Shown here: positions 11,501 through 24,088 of the stretch, one piece after another | Position numbering within the stretch: position 1 is the first letter of the stretch | Layout: each line of letters starts with the position of its first letter | Assembly: GCF_000004195.4 (NCBI RefSeq) | Contig: NC_030683.2 | Location: 65,646,764-65,710,763 of the forward strand | Reading direction: 5' to 3' | Source of the DNA: Xenopus tropicalis | Taxonomy: Eukaryota > Chordata > Amphibia > Anura > Pipidae | DNA: 64,000 nucleotides | Notes under the pieces: generated by a model | Seen by the model: only the letters and a program-made list of their open reading frames with translations | Told to the model about the DNA's origin: nothing | Database searches by the model: none | Program-made: the position numbers and the translations under genes

Positions 11501-14500
11501 CACACTTTTGCACCCCTCAGTTTATTATAATAATTATAATCCAAATATTTTAACAGCCTTCAGGAAAACCTGCCTGAAAATTGGATTTATCATCCTAGCA
11601 CTGGCTGCATATGTCAGTCAGGTACCTTCCTGTCAGTCAGGAAGCTTGCAATATTTCCATGTTTCCCACAAGTGCCTGTCCTTGTGCATGTCTGCGTACT
11701 ACAGCTAAAAGTGTTAGCTCCTTCTTTATGACTGTGCCTCACTTAAATACAACACCCAATTTAAACATCCTAAAGTAGAGGCCAATATATGTTTACTTTT
11801 ATAGATGAGCTACTTAAAGTACACAGTTCTTTATAAAGTAATGGATGATTTACAATGCTGATTTTGTTCATGCTTGCAGACTCATGTAAAGAAGGGAGGA
11901 GATGTGATGCCAACTCTGGACATGACCCTTTTTGATTGGACAGATTATGAAGATATGAAACCAGAAATATGGCCATCATCAAAAAAGAAAGGTAAATATG
12001 TACAATGTAAAGTCTCTAATTGTTATTTTAGTTGTTTGTCAATTATTTGAATGACACATCATTTTAGTTTTTTTAAAGAACATTCATTGACATTAAGAAA
12101 ATTAAGAGGCAGGTTCATCATTGTTTAAATCTGAGTTTCTACCACAATCATTGTTTGCCCTAAAATGCAAAAACTTGAATAAGACATTGTAAGGAGCACC
12201 CAATGGTAGGTCTCTCCTCTTCATTGATGTCACATGAGGCAGCACCAGCATGGTGACATCATTGCGTTGGCATATAATGTCATTGCACCACACATCGGTG
12301 CCAAATTCAAAATAAACAGATGCTGAAGACATGGGTACAATGCCTAAATAAAAGACTTTTCTTACAAGTTCCTGGGAGCATTCTAAATTACTTTTTCTAA
12401 TTGATCTTCTGGTTCCTGACACTCCTGCCTGATTTTAACTGCCTGATTGCTGCCTGCCCCAACCTGTGCCTAAAATTCGACTTTGAGTCTTAACCCTTTG
12501 GCCCTGACCTCTACCCACAGCTTTTCCTTAACAGTATATTCGGGCCATTGACCTTACTAAGGAAGCATCCTCTGATCTGGAAAACCTCAGGCAACATGGT
12601 GACTAGTATGAAGGCATATGAAGTTTAGCAGATTGGAAGGGTACATCTCTCTGAACAAGAGAAACTTTGGGAGTGTTCTGCTGGCCTGTGCTTGTACTGT
12701 GGTGGCATGGCTTATTTTGCCAAGATCATAGAAGCAGGGAAACAATTACACCTAGGTAGGATAGGTGAGTCTTATCTGGGTGGCATCGAACCTTCTCCCC
12801 AAAAGAATACTCAGGTTTGCTCCCAGTATAGTTGTATCTGGCATCTTAAACTATTAATTCCCAAAACTTTCTAGATTCTGAAGCCACAGGGAATTTTGTG
12901 GACTCTGTCATCACCAAATGCCTTGGAATTCCTCTACTTCACATGTCTGCCCCTTTATGGGTATTAGCAATTGATGACAGACTGTTGACCTCAAGAATAA
13001 TCTCTGAAACTACAACAACATCGCTTAAATGCGTGCAATCGAAATTCCACTAAAGCAAATTAGTGGAACTTTGCATCCCTAATGTCCTTAATTAAACCTA
13101 ATGGGGCCAATTCACTAAAGGTCGATAAAACGAGCGCTATTTATAGCATGCGTTAAAAAAATTTTCGCTTCTTATTTGTTACGACTTAGTGCTCGATTCA
13201 CTAAAAGGACACGCGTCATAATTAGGAAGCGATTGTATTGTCGTTATTTATCTGGCAATAACACATTTTCAATCAGTACTTTTCCAGCGCGTGTGATATA
13301 TTTCACATGCGTTATTACCGCACGATATTCCACAAGTAAGTGCTACGCATTGCGTACCACATGACTTCCACCATTTTGTGCAGTTCCGCTGTGATGCTTG
13401 AGATGGTGAGTGCAGAAGGTGCAGATGCACAATTAGCGCCTGTGGAGCGACCAAATAAACAACAATATTGTACACAGTAGTGGTGGTAATAAACAAGTGA
13501 ATAACATGAAGGACGCATGAGTGCTCACAGATGCCGAAAACCAAACAATACAGTAAAAAAAACAGAGGTCACAATACACAAAACACACAATTGAAAACAG
13601 AAAGGAACAAAGCAACTTCTAGATCAGAGATTTAGCCCAAACCACCAAACATGCAAGTGTTAGTAAATGTTCATTGAAAATTTAAGTACCTATTCATGTT
13701 AATGAGAGCAGTGACAGTTCAGATGTTAGTAAATATGACACAACACAAACTCAAAACAAAAACAAAAAAAACATATGTGCACCTTCACATTTGGCCAACA
13801 GTGAGGATGAGAGGCCTTGCTACATTAGCAGCCCACAATTGTCTGACATTGAAGATACATATAAAGATTATCATCCAGAGGAAGCACGTGAAGCTGAAAA
13901 GTGAGGAACTTCACAGTACAGTTATACAGAATATAAGGGAGAGGGATGGGAGTGAGGCCAGTTAGTAGCAAGTTGCAGTAGTTTAGTAGGGTAAGTGTCA
14001 GAGAATGCCTTAGTATTCTATTGATTACACTGGGAAGAAAAGGATTCATTTGGGCAACAATGATTAGCAAAAAGTCACTACGTTGTGATGGGATTGCTTA
14101 TTGTAGCCAACACAATAAAAGCATTCTTATATTTTGTTTAAGTCTGGAACTGGAGGTGGTCCTTGTAAAAATGTTTTCTTCACACGAACTTTGTAATGTC
14201 CCGAAATAACAGAATTACATTATTGTCAATGAAGTTGTATGTTTCATGTCATGATGATCATCATTGAGAAGATTGGCAAAAATATATCATTTTTTTCCAA
14301 CAACATCAAAAAGGTCAGTGGGTTGTAAAGTCAGCAAGACAACTCCACAGAGAACCACAACAATCTCCTGAAATGGAAAAGAGGTTTATTGTTAATGATA
14401 ATGCAAGACCGATGCAAACATTAGTCCTATGTGATTCTAGTGCTATGTAATTAAACATTTCTGTTTTTACTATTTGTTGTGGGAGGGGGGGACTCACCCG

Positions 14501-17500
14501 CTCCAAGGGACATGAGCCTTAAGTGCTTAACGAATCATAGTTACTGTGAATGCAGAAATGTGGCATATTGCCACTCACTACTGCTGAGCTTAATAAAATC
14601 AATGAGCATTTTTTTTAAAAGTGTGCAACTATTTTCACAGGAAATAAAAAGAGTATTGTTTGAGATGTTGTTTTGTGTTTGTTTTTTATTGTAGTAAAGA
14701 TTGTAGGTACTTACACGCAAAGCAATTGTTTAGGATTTCTCCCCGTCATCGATTGCCTCTGTCATCTGCACTTTTTACACGATATATGGGTCATCTAGGT
14801 CATCAGCCACAAACCTAGGTAATCCATGACGGAGGATTGGCAATATTGTGCAGTACAGCAAAGGCTATTACAATTTGTGCCACGTTACTGGGGCTGTACA
14901 TCAGGCTGCCACCTGACTTGTCCAGGCATCAGAAGTGGATTTTCACAACCCCAGCACAGAAGTTTGACAGTGCCAGGAACAGCATGGCTTCTGTGTGTTA
15001 GTGGCTGCAGATAAGGCTCCAGTACTTCATACAGGCCATAGATTGCTGCTCTATTTATCCTATAGCACCTCAATATAACTGACTTCACTGATAAATCCCT
15101 CTAGAGTTGATCTTTCCCTGAAAACTGTAGGATGCATCACTCTAGGACGATCACATATTTGATAATCAGCTTGAAAAAAGAACTAAAATGTTCAGCTTGC
15201 TATGATTATCTTAGTTAGCCAATAAAGGTATCACCTTTATACCACTTTTGTTATTTTTTATTTCAAAAGGGTTACCCTGTAAACATTTTTGACTGGCTAA
15301 CACGGTACATCACCTTTTCCTGCATCCTCTTCTTCACAAGGCAAGAAAAATCCGACTGCAAAGTCCATGTTGTGTTGCCAAACGCTGACGAGGCGCAATG
15401 TTCTTTAAGAACTGCCTCCCCCAAGTAGGTGTTAGTATTTGCACAGCTTCTCGTGATATTTAGCGTGTTTAATGCTTCATGTGCTTTGTGAATCATGCGT
15501 TAGTATTCTTTCCATTCGATAATTACTGCAATGCATTTAAAATAACACATTGCGGTAATGCATGCAATATGTGGATTTTCGCATGTCAAAGGACTTTGAT
15601 GAATCAGTACTTATTTATCGCATGCTTTTTAACTCAAAAAACCATGCAATAAACTTTATCGACCTTTAGTGAATCGGCCTCAATGTCTCTTATGCAATCA
15701 CACTGTGCCTTCAAACATCATCGTTGGATTTAGTGTGCCCCTGCTGACTTGCAAGTCCTATTTCCTTATCACGCCAGCACCAAGAGTCAACACAGACAAC
15801 ACTCAAAATATCATCAAAATAAATTGAATGTGATTGGGATACGGGCAAGGACTGATTGATCTTCATTCTTTGTAAGTGCTGAGGAATATGTAGTCATATA
15901 TGTATATAGCAGGTAATAAAGAAACAAATAAAATATGTGTCACTGATGTGTCTTAATGTACTTCATTTTCTTGAATGTGGTCACAATCTCAATAAAATCT
16001 GAAGCTTAACAGCAGAAGGCAAAGAGGGAATGCAAGGAGTCTCTTTTTTCATGGATGCTCTGCCAGGACAATGAAAAAACTAAATAGCATACATAGTCCA
16101 CATATAGCCCACCATTATATACCCAAAATAGTGTCTTGTTTCCATTCTAACAATATAATCAACCCATAAAATCATAAGACACAACATAATAGCAAAACAA
16201 AAAGTCCATTGACTCGATATAAGTCTAATTCTTAAAACAATCTGACTCCCACAGAACCCTTTCAGATATTTATAGCTGGCTTAATAGTCTAACCTAGCAT
16301 GAAAAATATGCTTTCCTAAGGGCCTTTGAATTCAATATACGAATATTAAAAACTGAGCCAATGTCTATACACATTAAATATTAATTAACCAAAAGAATCT
16401 TAGGATAACATTAAGAGCTGTGCTTCATAAACAGTTCCCACATATATACCTAATTATCCTTAAAGGAGAAGGAAAGGCTAGTAAAGAGTTAATCTCAAGC
16501 TGCAGGCATACCTTCAGTTGTCTCAATAGTGCCCTTAAGTCTCCCCATATTTTACCTGTTCAGAAGATCTGAAGCCAAACAGGAAGAAAAAACGCTGAGC
16601 TGTGTAAAGAATGTTCCCATAATGACTCACTCCTCCACAGACATGCAGACCAAACTGAACATGCTCAGTTAGTAAGACTATGGGGCACATTTACTAATCC
16701 ACAAATCCAAATCCGAATGGGAAAAATTAGGATTGGAAACGAACATTTTGCGACTTTTTCGTATTTTTTTTCGATTTTTTTCGTCGCCGTTACGACTTTT
16801 TTCGTAAATTGTCGCGACTTTTTTGTAGCCGTTACGACTTCCGTGAATTGTCGTGACTTTTTCGTAGCCGTTACGATTTGCTCGTATATTGTTGTGACTT
16901 TTTCGTATTGAGCGCTCGTAAACGGCGGGCAAACCTTTCAGACTTTGCATGATTTTGGAAGCCTCCCATAGGACTCAATGGCACTCTGCAGCTCCAACCT
17001 GGCCCTAGGAAAGTCACGATACTGAAGCTTGAATGAATCCGAAACTTTCGTACTCGGCGCGACGGCTATGAAAAAGTTGCGACAATTCGCGCAAGTTGTA
17101 ACGGCTACGAAAAAGTCACGACAATTTACGAAAAAGTCGTAACGGCTACAAAAAAGTCGCGACAATTTACAAAAAAATCACAAAATACCGATCATTACGG
17201 AAAAAACGCATTTGGACGCTTTTCAGACGTTCGTGGATTAGTAAATGTGCCCCTATGAGTCAGCTTCCTGCTAATTGGCTCAGATCCACATTCCTAAGGG
17301 GGGGAGTGAGTTCTTAGCATTCTTGAGGGAGGGGGGAGCAGGAAAGAGCAGAGAGAAGAAAGCTGCATGTCTCTGGCACAGGAATTACAGACACAACTAA
17401 TCTTTTTTCAGAGAAGTCAGTGCAGCGTTTTTGTGAGTGCTTATGGCTGTATTTACATAGACCTTTCTGATAAAGCTTACTTAGTTTTTGCCTTTCTTTC

Positions 17501-19413
17501 TCCTTTAAAAACAATTTACAAAAAAAGGGATTTGGTCTTTACATACATTTTCATTCCATATCACTGCTAGAGTGGCAGCAATTTTGCATATGTTGGCAGT
17601 GGATTTCAGTCCTTAGGCATTGGGTAAGCAGCTGGCCACATTACATAAGGCCACAATAGCATCAGATTTTGCTTTCCTTGTAACATCCCTGATGGAAATA
17701 TTAAGGTCTGAATATGTAATTATTTAACTTGTGCATTTTATTTTATTGTTCCTATTTAAATGTTACTAGCTCAACCTAAGCTGCTCTTATCTTACAATAA
17801 AATAACTTGGGCATCAAAGTAGAGTAACCAGCCAAAGGGGACTTAAACTATGCTAGATAGGTTTTGTTATTTACTCAGCACAATGCATTGTTAAATGAAC
17901 AAGACACTAGAGGGGCAATAACGACCACAAATGCAGTAAGCAAAGTGCAATTATTAGTTACCAGAGGGAGTTGCACCCGAAGCAATTGCATCCAGTGTGG
18001 TAAAATTACTACAATTTTGCTTGCACTTTGACACAAATTGGATGCAATTGTGTTGCAAATTTTTAAAGTCTGGTTGGCATCATTTGCTGCATTTGCTTCC
18101 TTCCACACAACTGTGCTGCTGTGATTGATGCAAGGCACAGTGGGAACCCTGGAGCTATCATCTGGTTTGGAGGTGGAAGTGGCGGTAGCTCCCGGGTTCC
18201 CATGAATCAATAGGCGCAACTGCACTCGATTCAGAACAGGAGGTTAGAAGGACAGAGTGTTGCCGAGTACAACTTTATGGAACTGTATGTACCTTGGATT
18301 TTTTACACAGTCAAAATTTGCCCTACCTCAATTGTGCTAGCAGTCCTAAATGAACCCTTACATGTGTCATTGCCCTTTCAAGGGATGGTAGACACTTATG
18401 TACACCGCTAAAACATTGTAGATAAATAGGGCTTGCACTGGAAATGTATTTTACTTATTCTTTTTATTTAAAAAACATTGTCATTGTACTCACACCCTCT
18501 CTGCCCTATAAACAGGGAGATGGTGGTTCTGCGCTTAGTATACTGAGATTGCATTTTAAGTGATAGTATTTTCTACAGTAACACATTTAGTTGTGTTTTT
18601 TTATAACAGGTAAAAACAAGGAGAATCCAAATAATGCAACTTTGTCAGTTGAAGAACCATGTGATCACCATCTTGACTGTCTTCCAGGTAACAATATGTG
18701 TGTCAAAAACAAGTCAAATATAAGCATTCATCTACTGGGGGTGGTATCAATATCTGCATCTACAGATGGTGTGATGGAGTGGGGCCTAGAAGTAATTTTT
18801 TTGTGATAATTCATTGAAAGTCACTCAAGAAAAAAACTGTAGAATTACTTTATGTGATCATGCTAATGCAATATTGTCTGCAGGTGAAACTGTTCATCTG
18901 ATATTGACATGCTCTGTTCTGACTTTGCGATAGAACCCCATAATACACCCCAAAAAGGAGTATTACTCTAAAAAAAATCCATGGGCAAGCATTTTACAAT
19001 GTGTAAAACAAAAACCCCAAGGCAATGTTTCATAAAAAAATGTTGTCTTTTTTTAATGTAAGTATGGAAGCCCCCAAACATTTGAAATATGAAAAATATG
19101 CATATAAATAATGCTCACAAAATAGAGTGAAAATAAGCTTGCTTCTAAACATATTTCCCTTTAAGGTCAAATTAGTTTTACAGTGGAGAATTAATGTCAG
19201 TGCATTATTGTATACATTTTAACAGGATCTTGCTGTGACTTACGAGAACACCTCTGCAAACCAAACAACCGAGGACTTAACAATAAGTGTTACGATGACT
19301 GTATGTGTACTGAAGGTATGCAGCCTGCCTATGTCAAATGGGCAGTATTTTTTTTTTTTTTTTTAAATGAAGCTTTTCCATCTTTAAAAATACAGTGTGA
19401 CATAAATATTCAG

Positions 19414-19463
<50 letters not shown>

Positions 19464-21848
19464 AGTGATAGGTCAAATGACTGGAATGCTTAATTGAATA
19501 ATATTATATTCACAAAGATTATTTGAAAGAGGAATTTGGAAGCAGATCAGACACCAGATCACACTAAACTGCTTTCTGGTTGCTAAGGTAGTCAACCCTT
19601 TACAATCGGACACAGTATACCAGTTTCAGTGTCTATAAAGAATTTTAAAAATTCACTTTTTCTCCCTACATACCAGAAACTAGGGATTCGGATGGGTCAA
19701 AGTGCCTATTCAGGTTTTATTAATAGATCAATTCATTAGCATTTTACTGACTCTCAGGGAAAGTGTTTCTGCTGGGAAAGCTTTGATAAAATGTTTCCAA
19801 ATTGAACAATTTTAACTTTAATAAATCTTTATTTCTGGTTATTTCTTTAATTACTTGCACTGTTCCCAACACTTAATTACTATAATATTGTAATAAATGG
19901 TTTCTTTAGTGCTGCATAGCCGTATAATTAAAATATACTAGATATACTTGTCCCAGCCTATGGTGATCTGCTTTTTAAAGACAAAGGATGTGCCATTATG
20001 TTAGGTACCCCCCAGTGTAAAAAATTGCTAACTTTTTTCTCAGGACTAGTGCTCCTGTTCACTACAAATCTCACTTGTCCAGGGATCCTACTCACCAACA
20101 GGCATATTTACTAATATTGGGAGTATTTTCACAAAAAATTAAATATGCCACAACATAAGCAATTTACATCTTTTTGCCATGTGTAATTTCTCCAGTGTGA
20201 AACTTTGCCAGTACAGTATAACAAGAGTACAAGGAAGGAGGTATCTCACCAGTTTCAGACTGGTGAACTACTATTACAAAGACAGAGCACCCACTTTAGC
20301 ATCTCATAATCTATGTGATATCCTCCATGCTAATATATCACATATGTCATTTCTTTATTGCATAAAACTCTCACCACTACAATTGTATGGGAAAAATACA
20401 TTGGTGAGGTTTTGCAGAGAATTTACACCAGCAAACTTTCAGCACATTCTCCTTGCAACAGAATATTTATGATTTTTAGTACATATCTAATGTCACTGTG
20501 AAAATACACCTGACATATTAAGGCAAACTTTGGTCGAACTGGACAAGGAGAAAGGAGTCACATCGAGTAAATATGCCTTTACGGGGCAAATGTAACAAAA
20601 ATTGAGTTGGCGTTCCTCGATTTGATAAACGCTAAAATATGCACAGGTATTTTCTGAATCCTTGAACAGTCAGAACTTAGTGAAGAAAAATTGAAGAGTT
20701 GTCAGAAAACGGCTGGTAAAGCTTAAAAAGTGTCTCTAACAACCTTATGTAATTGTTTTATAAAAATTTTCCTTATTCAAAAATTAATTAAACTGTGTGA
20801 AAAAAACGTGACTGTGAATATTCTGTCACTGTTGTCATGGAAAAGAAATGCAGTTCTGTAAAAAAAAAAAAAAAAGTAGTGTTTTTTTCAACCACCAAAA
20901 TTAATAAATAGGCCTCCCAGTGTTGCACCATCATCTTTCCAAGATTTCCCAAAGCAATTTCTTACTTTTTGGGCTTGTGCACAACAACTTGTCAGCACAG
21001 GGCTTACAAAAGGGTGTGCCCAAGGGAACCGATTGCTGAAGTGGAAACAAATCTTATAGGACCCTGAACTAGGTATATGCAGACATAAGAGGTATGTACC
21101 TAGTGCCCCCCAGCCTTGTGCCCTTTCTGCCTACCCCTAGTTCCAGCCCTGGCTTTAATGAAAATGTCTCATTTTCTGATGTGCAAGTTTAGATGGCCGC
21201 AGATAAGTGTGACATATAAAAACTGGACCCCTGTGTCAGATTTTGAGCTGACATCCTATTGGTTTTGGGCTATCTCACGAATCCAGATGCTTGAGGACAA
21301 GTAGATCCAACCTATAATGCAGCTCTAACTGTAACAAGAAGAAGTGTGGAAGCAAAAGTCAGAACTCTGTACATTAATTGGACCTTTGGTTTGTTTGTGC
21401 GCACTGTGAATCCTATGATCCAGGAGGCGGCCCTTAATTCTTAAAATGGCAATTTTTTATTTAGGATTACCCAATGGCACATACTACTAAAAAAAATATA
21501 TTTATAATAAATAAATAAATAATTATTTATTTATTTAGAAAAAGCAGGGTTCTTCATATGAGCTGCTTTATGTGATATATTTTTATAGAGATCTACATTA
21601 TATGGGGTATAGTTTCCCTTTAAGTCTGTACTGTTTTAATAAAGGTCCAGTTTTGTTAGTTTAATAGCTAAAAATAACTGTCTGTCTGTCACATCTAAAA
21701 TGTATTTGGAATGTTTGTTCCTTTATCCCGTTCAGGTCTTCGCTGTTATGCCAAATTCCACCGGAATCAAAGAGTGACTAGACGGAAAGGACGATGTGTG
21801 GATCCAGAAACTATAAATAAAGATCAAGGATCATTTATTTCTATATAA
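8409..21848 (+). CDS. draxin: Draxin, C-terminal five exons (gene partial at 5' side)
   Basis: Draxin is a secreted repulsive guidance protein for commissural axons; family members bind netrin receptors such as DCC and antagonise canonical Wnt signalling. Five exons spliced at AG/GT sites with matching phases (8409-8596, 11880-11991, 18610-18687, 19226-19315, 21736-21848) encode 192 complete residues to a TAA stop. The linker exon contains [19 protein letters not shown], highly conserved in draxin. The last three exons encode a C-terminal domain with exactly ten cysteines in the Dickkopf-like arrangement, opening CDHHLDC and closing GRCVDP. The signal peptide and basic N-terminal region are not in the window, so upstream exons are missing. 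No frameshift or premature stop is seen, so the gene looks functional. Confidence 0.95.
8597..11879 (+). other. draxin intron with poly-A tract and MITE
   Basis: 3283-bp intron. It holds an A-rich run at about 9429-9450, AT-rich unassigned DNA at 8600-10380, a MITE at 10381-11138, and unassigned DNA at 11140-11870. No other gene is seen. Confidence 0.8.
10381..11138. mobile_element. MITE with telltale TIRs (actcgagtataagc family), copy 1
   Basis: The left end reads tactgtatatacttgagtat and the right end reads actcgagtatatacggta, inverse copies. Subterminal repeats of actcgagtataagcc occur on both sides, near 10465-10480 and 11055-11070. A second copy is at 26185-27331. No coding capacity is visible. 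The transposon superfamily is not certain. Confidence 0.85.
11880..11991 (+). CDS. draxin: draxin exon (conserved FDWTDYED linker)
   Basis: Acceptor gcttgcag at 11872-11879, donor gtaaat from 11992. It starts in phase 0 and ends one base into a glycine codon. The encoded [20 protein letters not shown] is the strongest draxin signature outside the cysteine domain. Confidence 0.95.
13103..15681. mobile_element. Harbinger-type DNA transposon, decayed
   Basis: The left end GGGGCCAATTCACTAAAGG and the right end inverse GAGGCCGATTCACTAAAGG extend through GTCGATAAA on both sides. An AAT triplet at 13100-13102 and 15682-15684 is a possible 3-bp target duplication. Inside, the minus-strand fragment at 14885-15088 looks like Harbinger transposase. 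Further subterminal inverted similarity (atgcgttaaaaa near 13149 versus the gcatgctttttaa region near 15620) supports one element about 2.58 kb long. Confidence 0.82.
14885..15088 (-). pseudogene. Harbinger transposase fragment (fossil)
   Basis: The minus-strand translation contains [20 protein letters not shown] followed closely by [13 protein letters not shown], which resembles the N-terminal part of Harbinger/HARBI1-like transposases. The frame ends after 67 codons and no DDE region was found, so this is a non-functional fragment. Confidence 0.65.
16460..17518. mobile_element. TTAA-flanked MITE, split by nested MITE
   Basis: The left end reads TTAAAGGAGAAGGAAAGGC (TTAA at 16460-16463) and the right end reads gcctttctttctcctttaa (TTAA at 17515-17518), so the inverted repeats include the TTAA duplication. 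This fits Kolobok- or piggyBac-type transposition. The inner part is interrupted by the independent palindromic element at 16682-17253. Confidence 0.85.
16682..17253. mobile_element. Palindromic Harbinger-like MITE with TAT duplication, nested
   Basis: The ends ggggcacatttactaatcca and tggattagtaaatgtgcccc are perfect inverses, flanked by TAT at 16679-16681 and 17254-17256. The interior repeats gccgttacgac...cgtaaattgtcgcgac in several ~30-bp units on the left and in inverse on the right, so nearly the whole element folds back. Confidence 0.88.
18610..18687 (+). CDS. draxin: draxin exon (start of cysteine-rich domain)
   Basis: Acceptor ataacag ends at 18609, donor gtaaca from 18688; phase 1 at both ends. 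It encodes a charged linker with an N-glycosylation sequon (NNAT) and then CDHHLDCLP, the first two of the ten conserved cysteines. Confidence 0.95.
18688..19225 (+). other. draxin intron, 538 bp
   Basis: Short AT-rich intron between two cysteine-domain exons. No repeat or gene was recognised. Confidence 0.85.
19226..19315 (+). CDS. draxin: draxin exon (cysteine-rich domain middle)
   Basis: Acceptor taacag ends at 19225, donor gtatgc from 19316. It encodes [20 protein letters not shown] then CYDDCMCTE, carrying cysteines three to eight. The 90-bp exon keeps phase 1 to phase 1. Confidence 0.97.
19316..21735 (+). other. draxin last intron, 2420 bp
   Basis: It holds a poly-T run at about 19349-19364 and a TA repeat at about 19420-19460. 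The rest is AT-rich DNA without recognised repeats; a poly-A run is at about 20860-20874 and an ATAA/TTAT repeat at about 21505-21537. Confidence 0.75.
21736..21848 (+). CDS. draxin: draxin terminal coding exon
   Basis: Acceptor ccgttcag ends at 21735; the frame closes with TAA at 21846-21848. It encodes [20 protein letters not shown] with the ninth and tenth cysteines, then VDPET and a short acidic/polar tail. The basic RRK motif is conserved in the family. Confidence 0.97.
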
Positions 21849-23800
21849 AGTATATAAAGTGTGTCTGTCAACTCTACAGTATTTATAAACTTGGTCTTAT
21901 TTTACGGAGGAGTGTCAAACAGTCTAAGATTATCTTCTATTACAGCAGCTGAAACTGTAGTTAGGCTTAATTGGATTTGGATTTGGATTGGATTTTATTG
22001 GTATTATACATATAAAGCAGTTAACCAATAAAGAAATTTAGGTTAATTAACCTGCCAAAAATAATTAGAGATGTAAACATTATCAATTTCAGACATAGCC
22101 AGTTTAAATACACCAATACCTGTAACAAATGTAGCTGTGTATTAAAAAATATATTTTACAATAGGACTCATTTAATATTTGTGCAAGTACTGAGGTGCTA
22201 AGGAGCACACAACTGTGCACACACACAAAGCACTCTGGTCCCTGTTGGTGCTAACAGGTACACGTAATCACTGTACAGAAAACCCACCCTAAGATGTTAG
22301 GGAACTATCACAAAAAAATTCAATTTTAAAATTAAAATTTAATGTGAGCTTCCTCTCATGACAATAAGAAATGATATATATATAATAATAAAGAGTGCCG
22401 CACTCACAGGGACTTGATACAAAAGAAAAAGTGTTTTTATTGAAAAAATTTTGAAAATAGCTGACAAAAAGCTGCATGATTAGAGACTGATTGCTGAGAG
22501 GGGAATAGTAAAGAGTAATTTTATTATTTCATTACTTACTTAATTATTTTTAGAAAGTTCTTTATTGCCATAAGAAGAAGCACACATTAAATTTATATTT
22601 TCACAATAGTTCCTTTAAAAATTCTATAACCGTATTGCTTTGAGGGGAATAGTAAAGAGTGCCTTGGTTATTTCAAAAAATAGTACAACATTTTTAATTT
22701 ATTATATTTAGAACATTTTTTATTCCACTTGTTGTAGCATATACAATTTCCACCTTAGCCCTGATGCTCTTTATCAGCATCAGTCTGAGGCCTTACTTAC
22801 TGCAGCAAAATTGAGTCTCCACGGCCCTCCTTTATTGTGGATTTTGAATGGTGCATAATGAAGGGGAATGATAGGGAATAGCCATGTGCTGCTGTTCTTT
22901 TATATAGCACCAGCAACTCAATTTTGTTTGTATGTGTACTTTGCACCTTGTACACATTGTAAGTGATTCCTAATATCTATTTTAATTTCACTGTGTGAGT
23001 CATAATACTTACAGTGAATAATGTTATAATACTCTAAACACAGTCCAGTTGTAAGGATTTTAATTTCCTTTCATTTTTTAATCTATTCTGCTTCCTTAGC
23101 ACCGACATACATTCATATGTATGATTAGTACAAAGATATCAGCCTATTTAGAGAACCTATCTAATCTAAGAACAAGGAGCTGCTGTGTATAATATGTCTA
23201 TAGCCAAAAGCTAAATTGGTTTAAGACCTATAATTGTACTTTTGCAGCTCAAACATGATGTAAAGAAGATGCCATTTCAACAATAGTAATAAACTATGTT
23301 CTGTGTATTTGGGTGGTGCTAGTCTGAATAAATGTTCAAATCACTATCCAGTTGAGATACGGCAAAAAATTGGCAGTGTAAGTTGTTGGCCAATATGTAA
23401 TCAATGAACAGTCAGATTTACAAAATCCAAATGGTCATATCTATGCATTTATCTCTTAATTTGGCTCTCCATGTATGTATCACCTCATTGTAAAATGTTA
23501 TTGTTTTAATTATCCTGTTCTAAAGTAGTATATTGCAGACTTTAGCAATCAGGCTTTGCAAACAGGGTCTCAGATACTGTAATAAACAGAAAGAGGCCAT
23601 GGAAATCCAGCATTAATGTATGAATAATTAGATATTTTAGAGGGTTCTTAGTTAGAAATATGCCTTACTATTATCTTGTAGTGCTGGACCTGCATTTACT
23701 GTAGAGCTTTGCCAGCAGGGCAGTTTTGCCTGTGAAGTACATTTAATATGTGTAATATTTTTTTCACTGTAAATAAATAATGAAATTGGAATAACTGCTT
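21849..23800 (+). other. Probable draxin 3' UTR and downstream DNA
   Basis: Polyadenylation signals aataaa occur at 22027-22032, 23288-23293 and around 23773-23781; the last is followed by T- and GT-rich sequence, so it is a plausible distal site. The actual end cannot be decided from sequence. A Penelope-like terminus fragment at 22377-22450 and a TTAA-family MITE fragment near 22490-22760 fall inside, so the true UTR may stop earlier. Confidence 0.45.
22377..22450. repeat. Penelope-like 3' terminus fragment beside a TA repeat
   Basis: A short TA run is followed by aataaagagtgccgcactca, then cagggacttg and a T-rich poly-tail-like end (gtgttttta). The same architecture, gcactc next to a T/A-rich terminus, is found at 3205-3260, 23998-24060 and 52080-52130. 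Confidence 0.5.
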
Positions 23801-23883
23801 TTTCCTTGTGTCAAATACACAAAGGCCTATAATAATAATGTATTGGCCTAAGTATATCTTGCATGTAATGTTGTGGTGTATGT

Positions 23884-23895
<12 letters not shown>

Positions 23896-23932
<37 letters not shown>

Positions 23933-24080
23933 CAAGGTAGGCTAGAACTCATGTATAATCAGTGTAACGCAGCCTCCGTGCAGTGCCACAATCAATTTAG
24001 CTTACAGATATAGAGGTCCACACTCGGAGGTCTTTTATAAACAATAAATGTGTTTTATAGTCTCCCTTAATAAAGCACAT
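23896..24080. repeat. TA microsatellite plus Penelope-like terminus
   Basis: A (TA)n tract at about 23896-23928 is followed by sequence ending cacactcggaggtcttttat then a T/A-rich end. The full Penelope element has gcactccagggtcttttat at the matching place (3211-3229), so this looks like another terminus inserted at a TA tract. Confidence 0.5.
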
Positions 24081-24088
24081 ATTTGTAG

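Larger units (their letters stand above)
11992..18609 (+). other. draxin intron rich in DNA transposons
   Basis: 6618-bp intron. It contains a Harbinger-type element at 13103-15681 and a TTAA element at 16460-17518 with a nested MITE at 16682-17253. The stretches 11992-13100, 15685-16459 and 17520-18600 show no gene. One 116-codon minus-strand frame at 17875-18225 matches nothing recognisable. Confidence 0.8.

Noticed and set aside
12102..12422. 106-codon minus-strand frame in a draxin intron
   Set aside because: No recognisable domain and no neighbouring exon-like sequence.
17875..18225. 116-codon minus-strand frame in a draxin intron
   Set aside because: No recognisable motif, no splice support, and its length is not exceptional for 64 kb of six-frame sequence.
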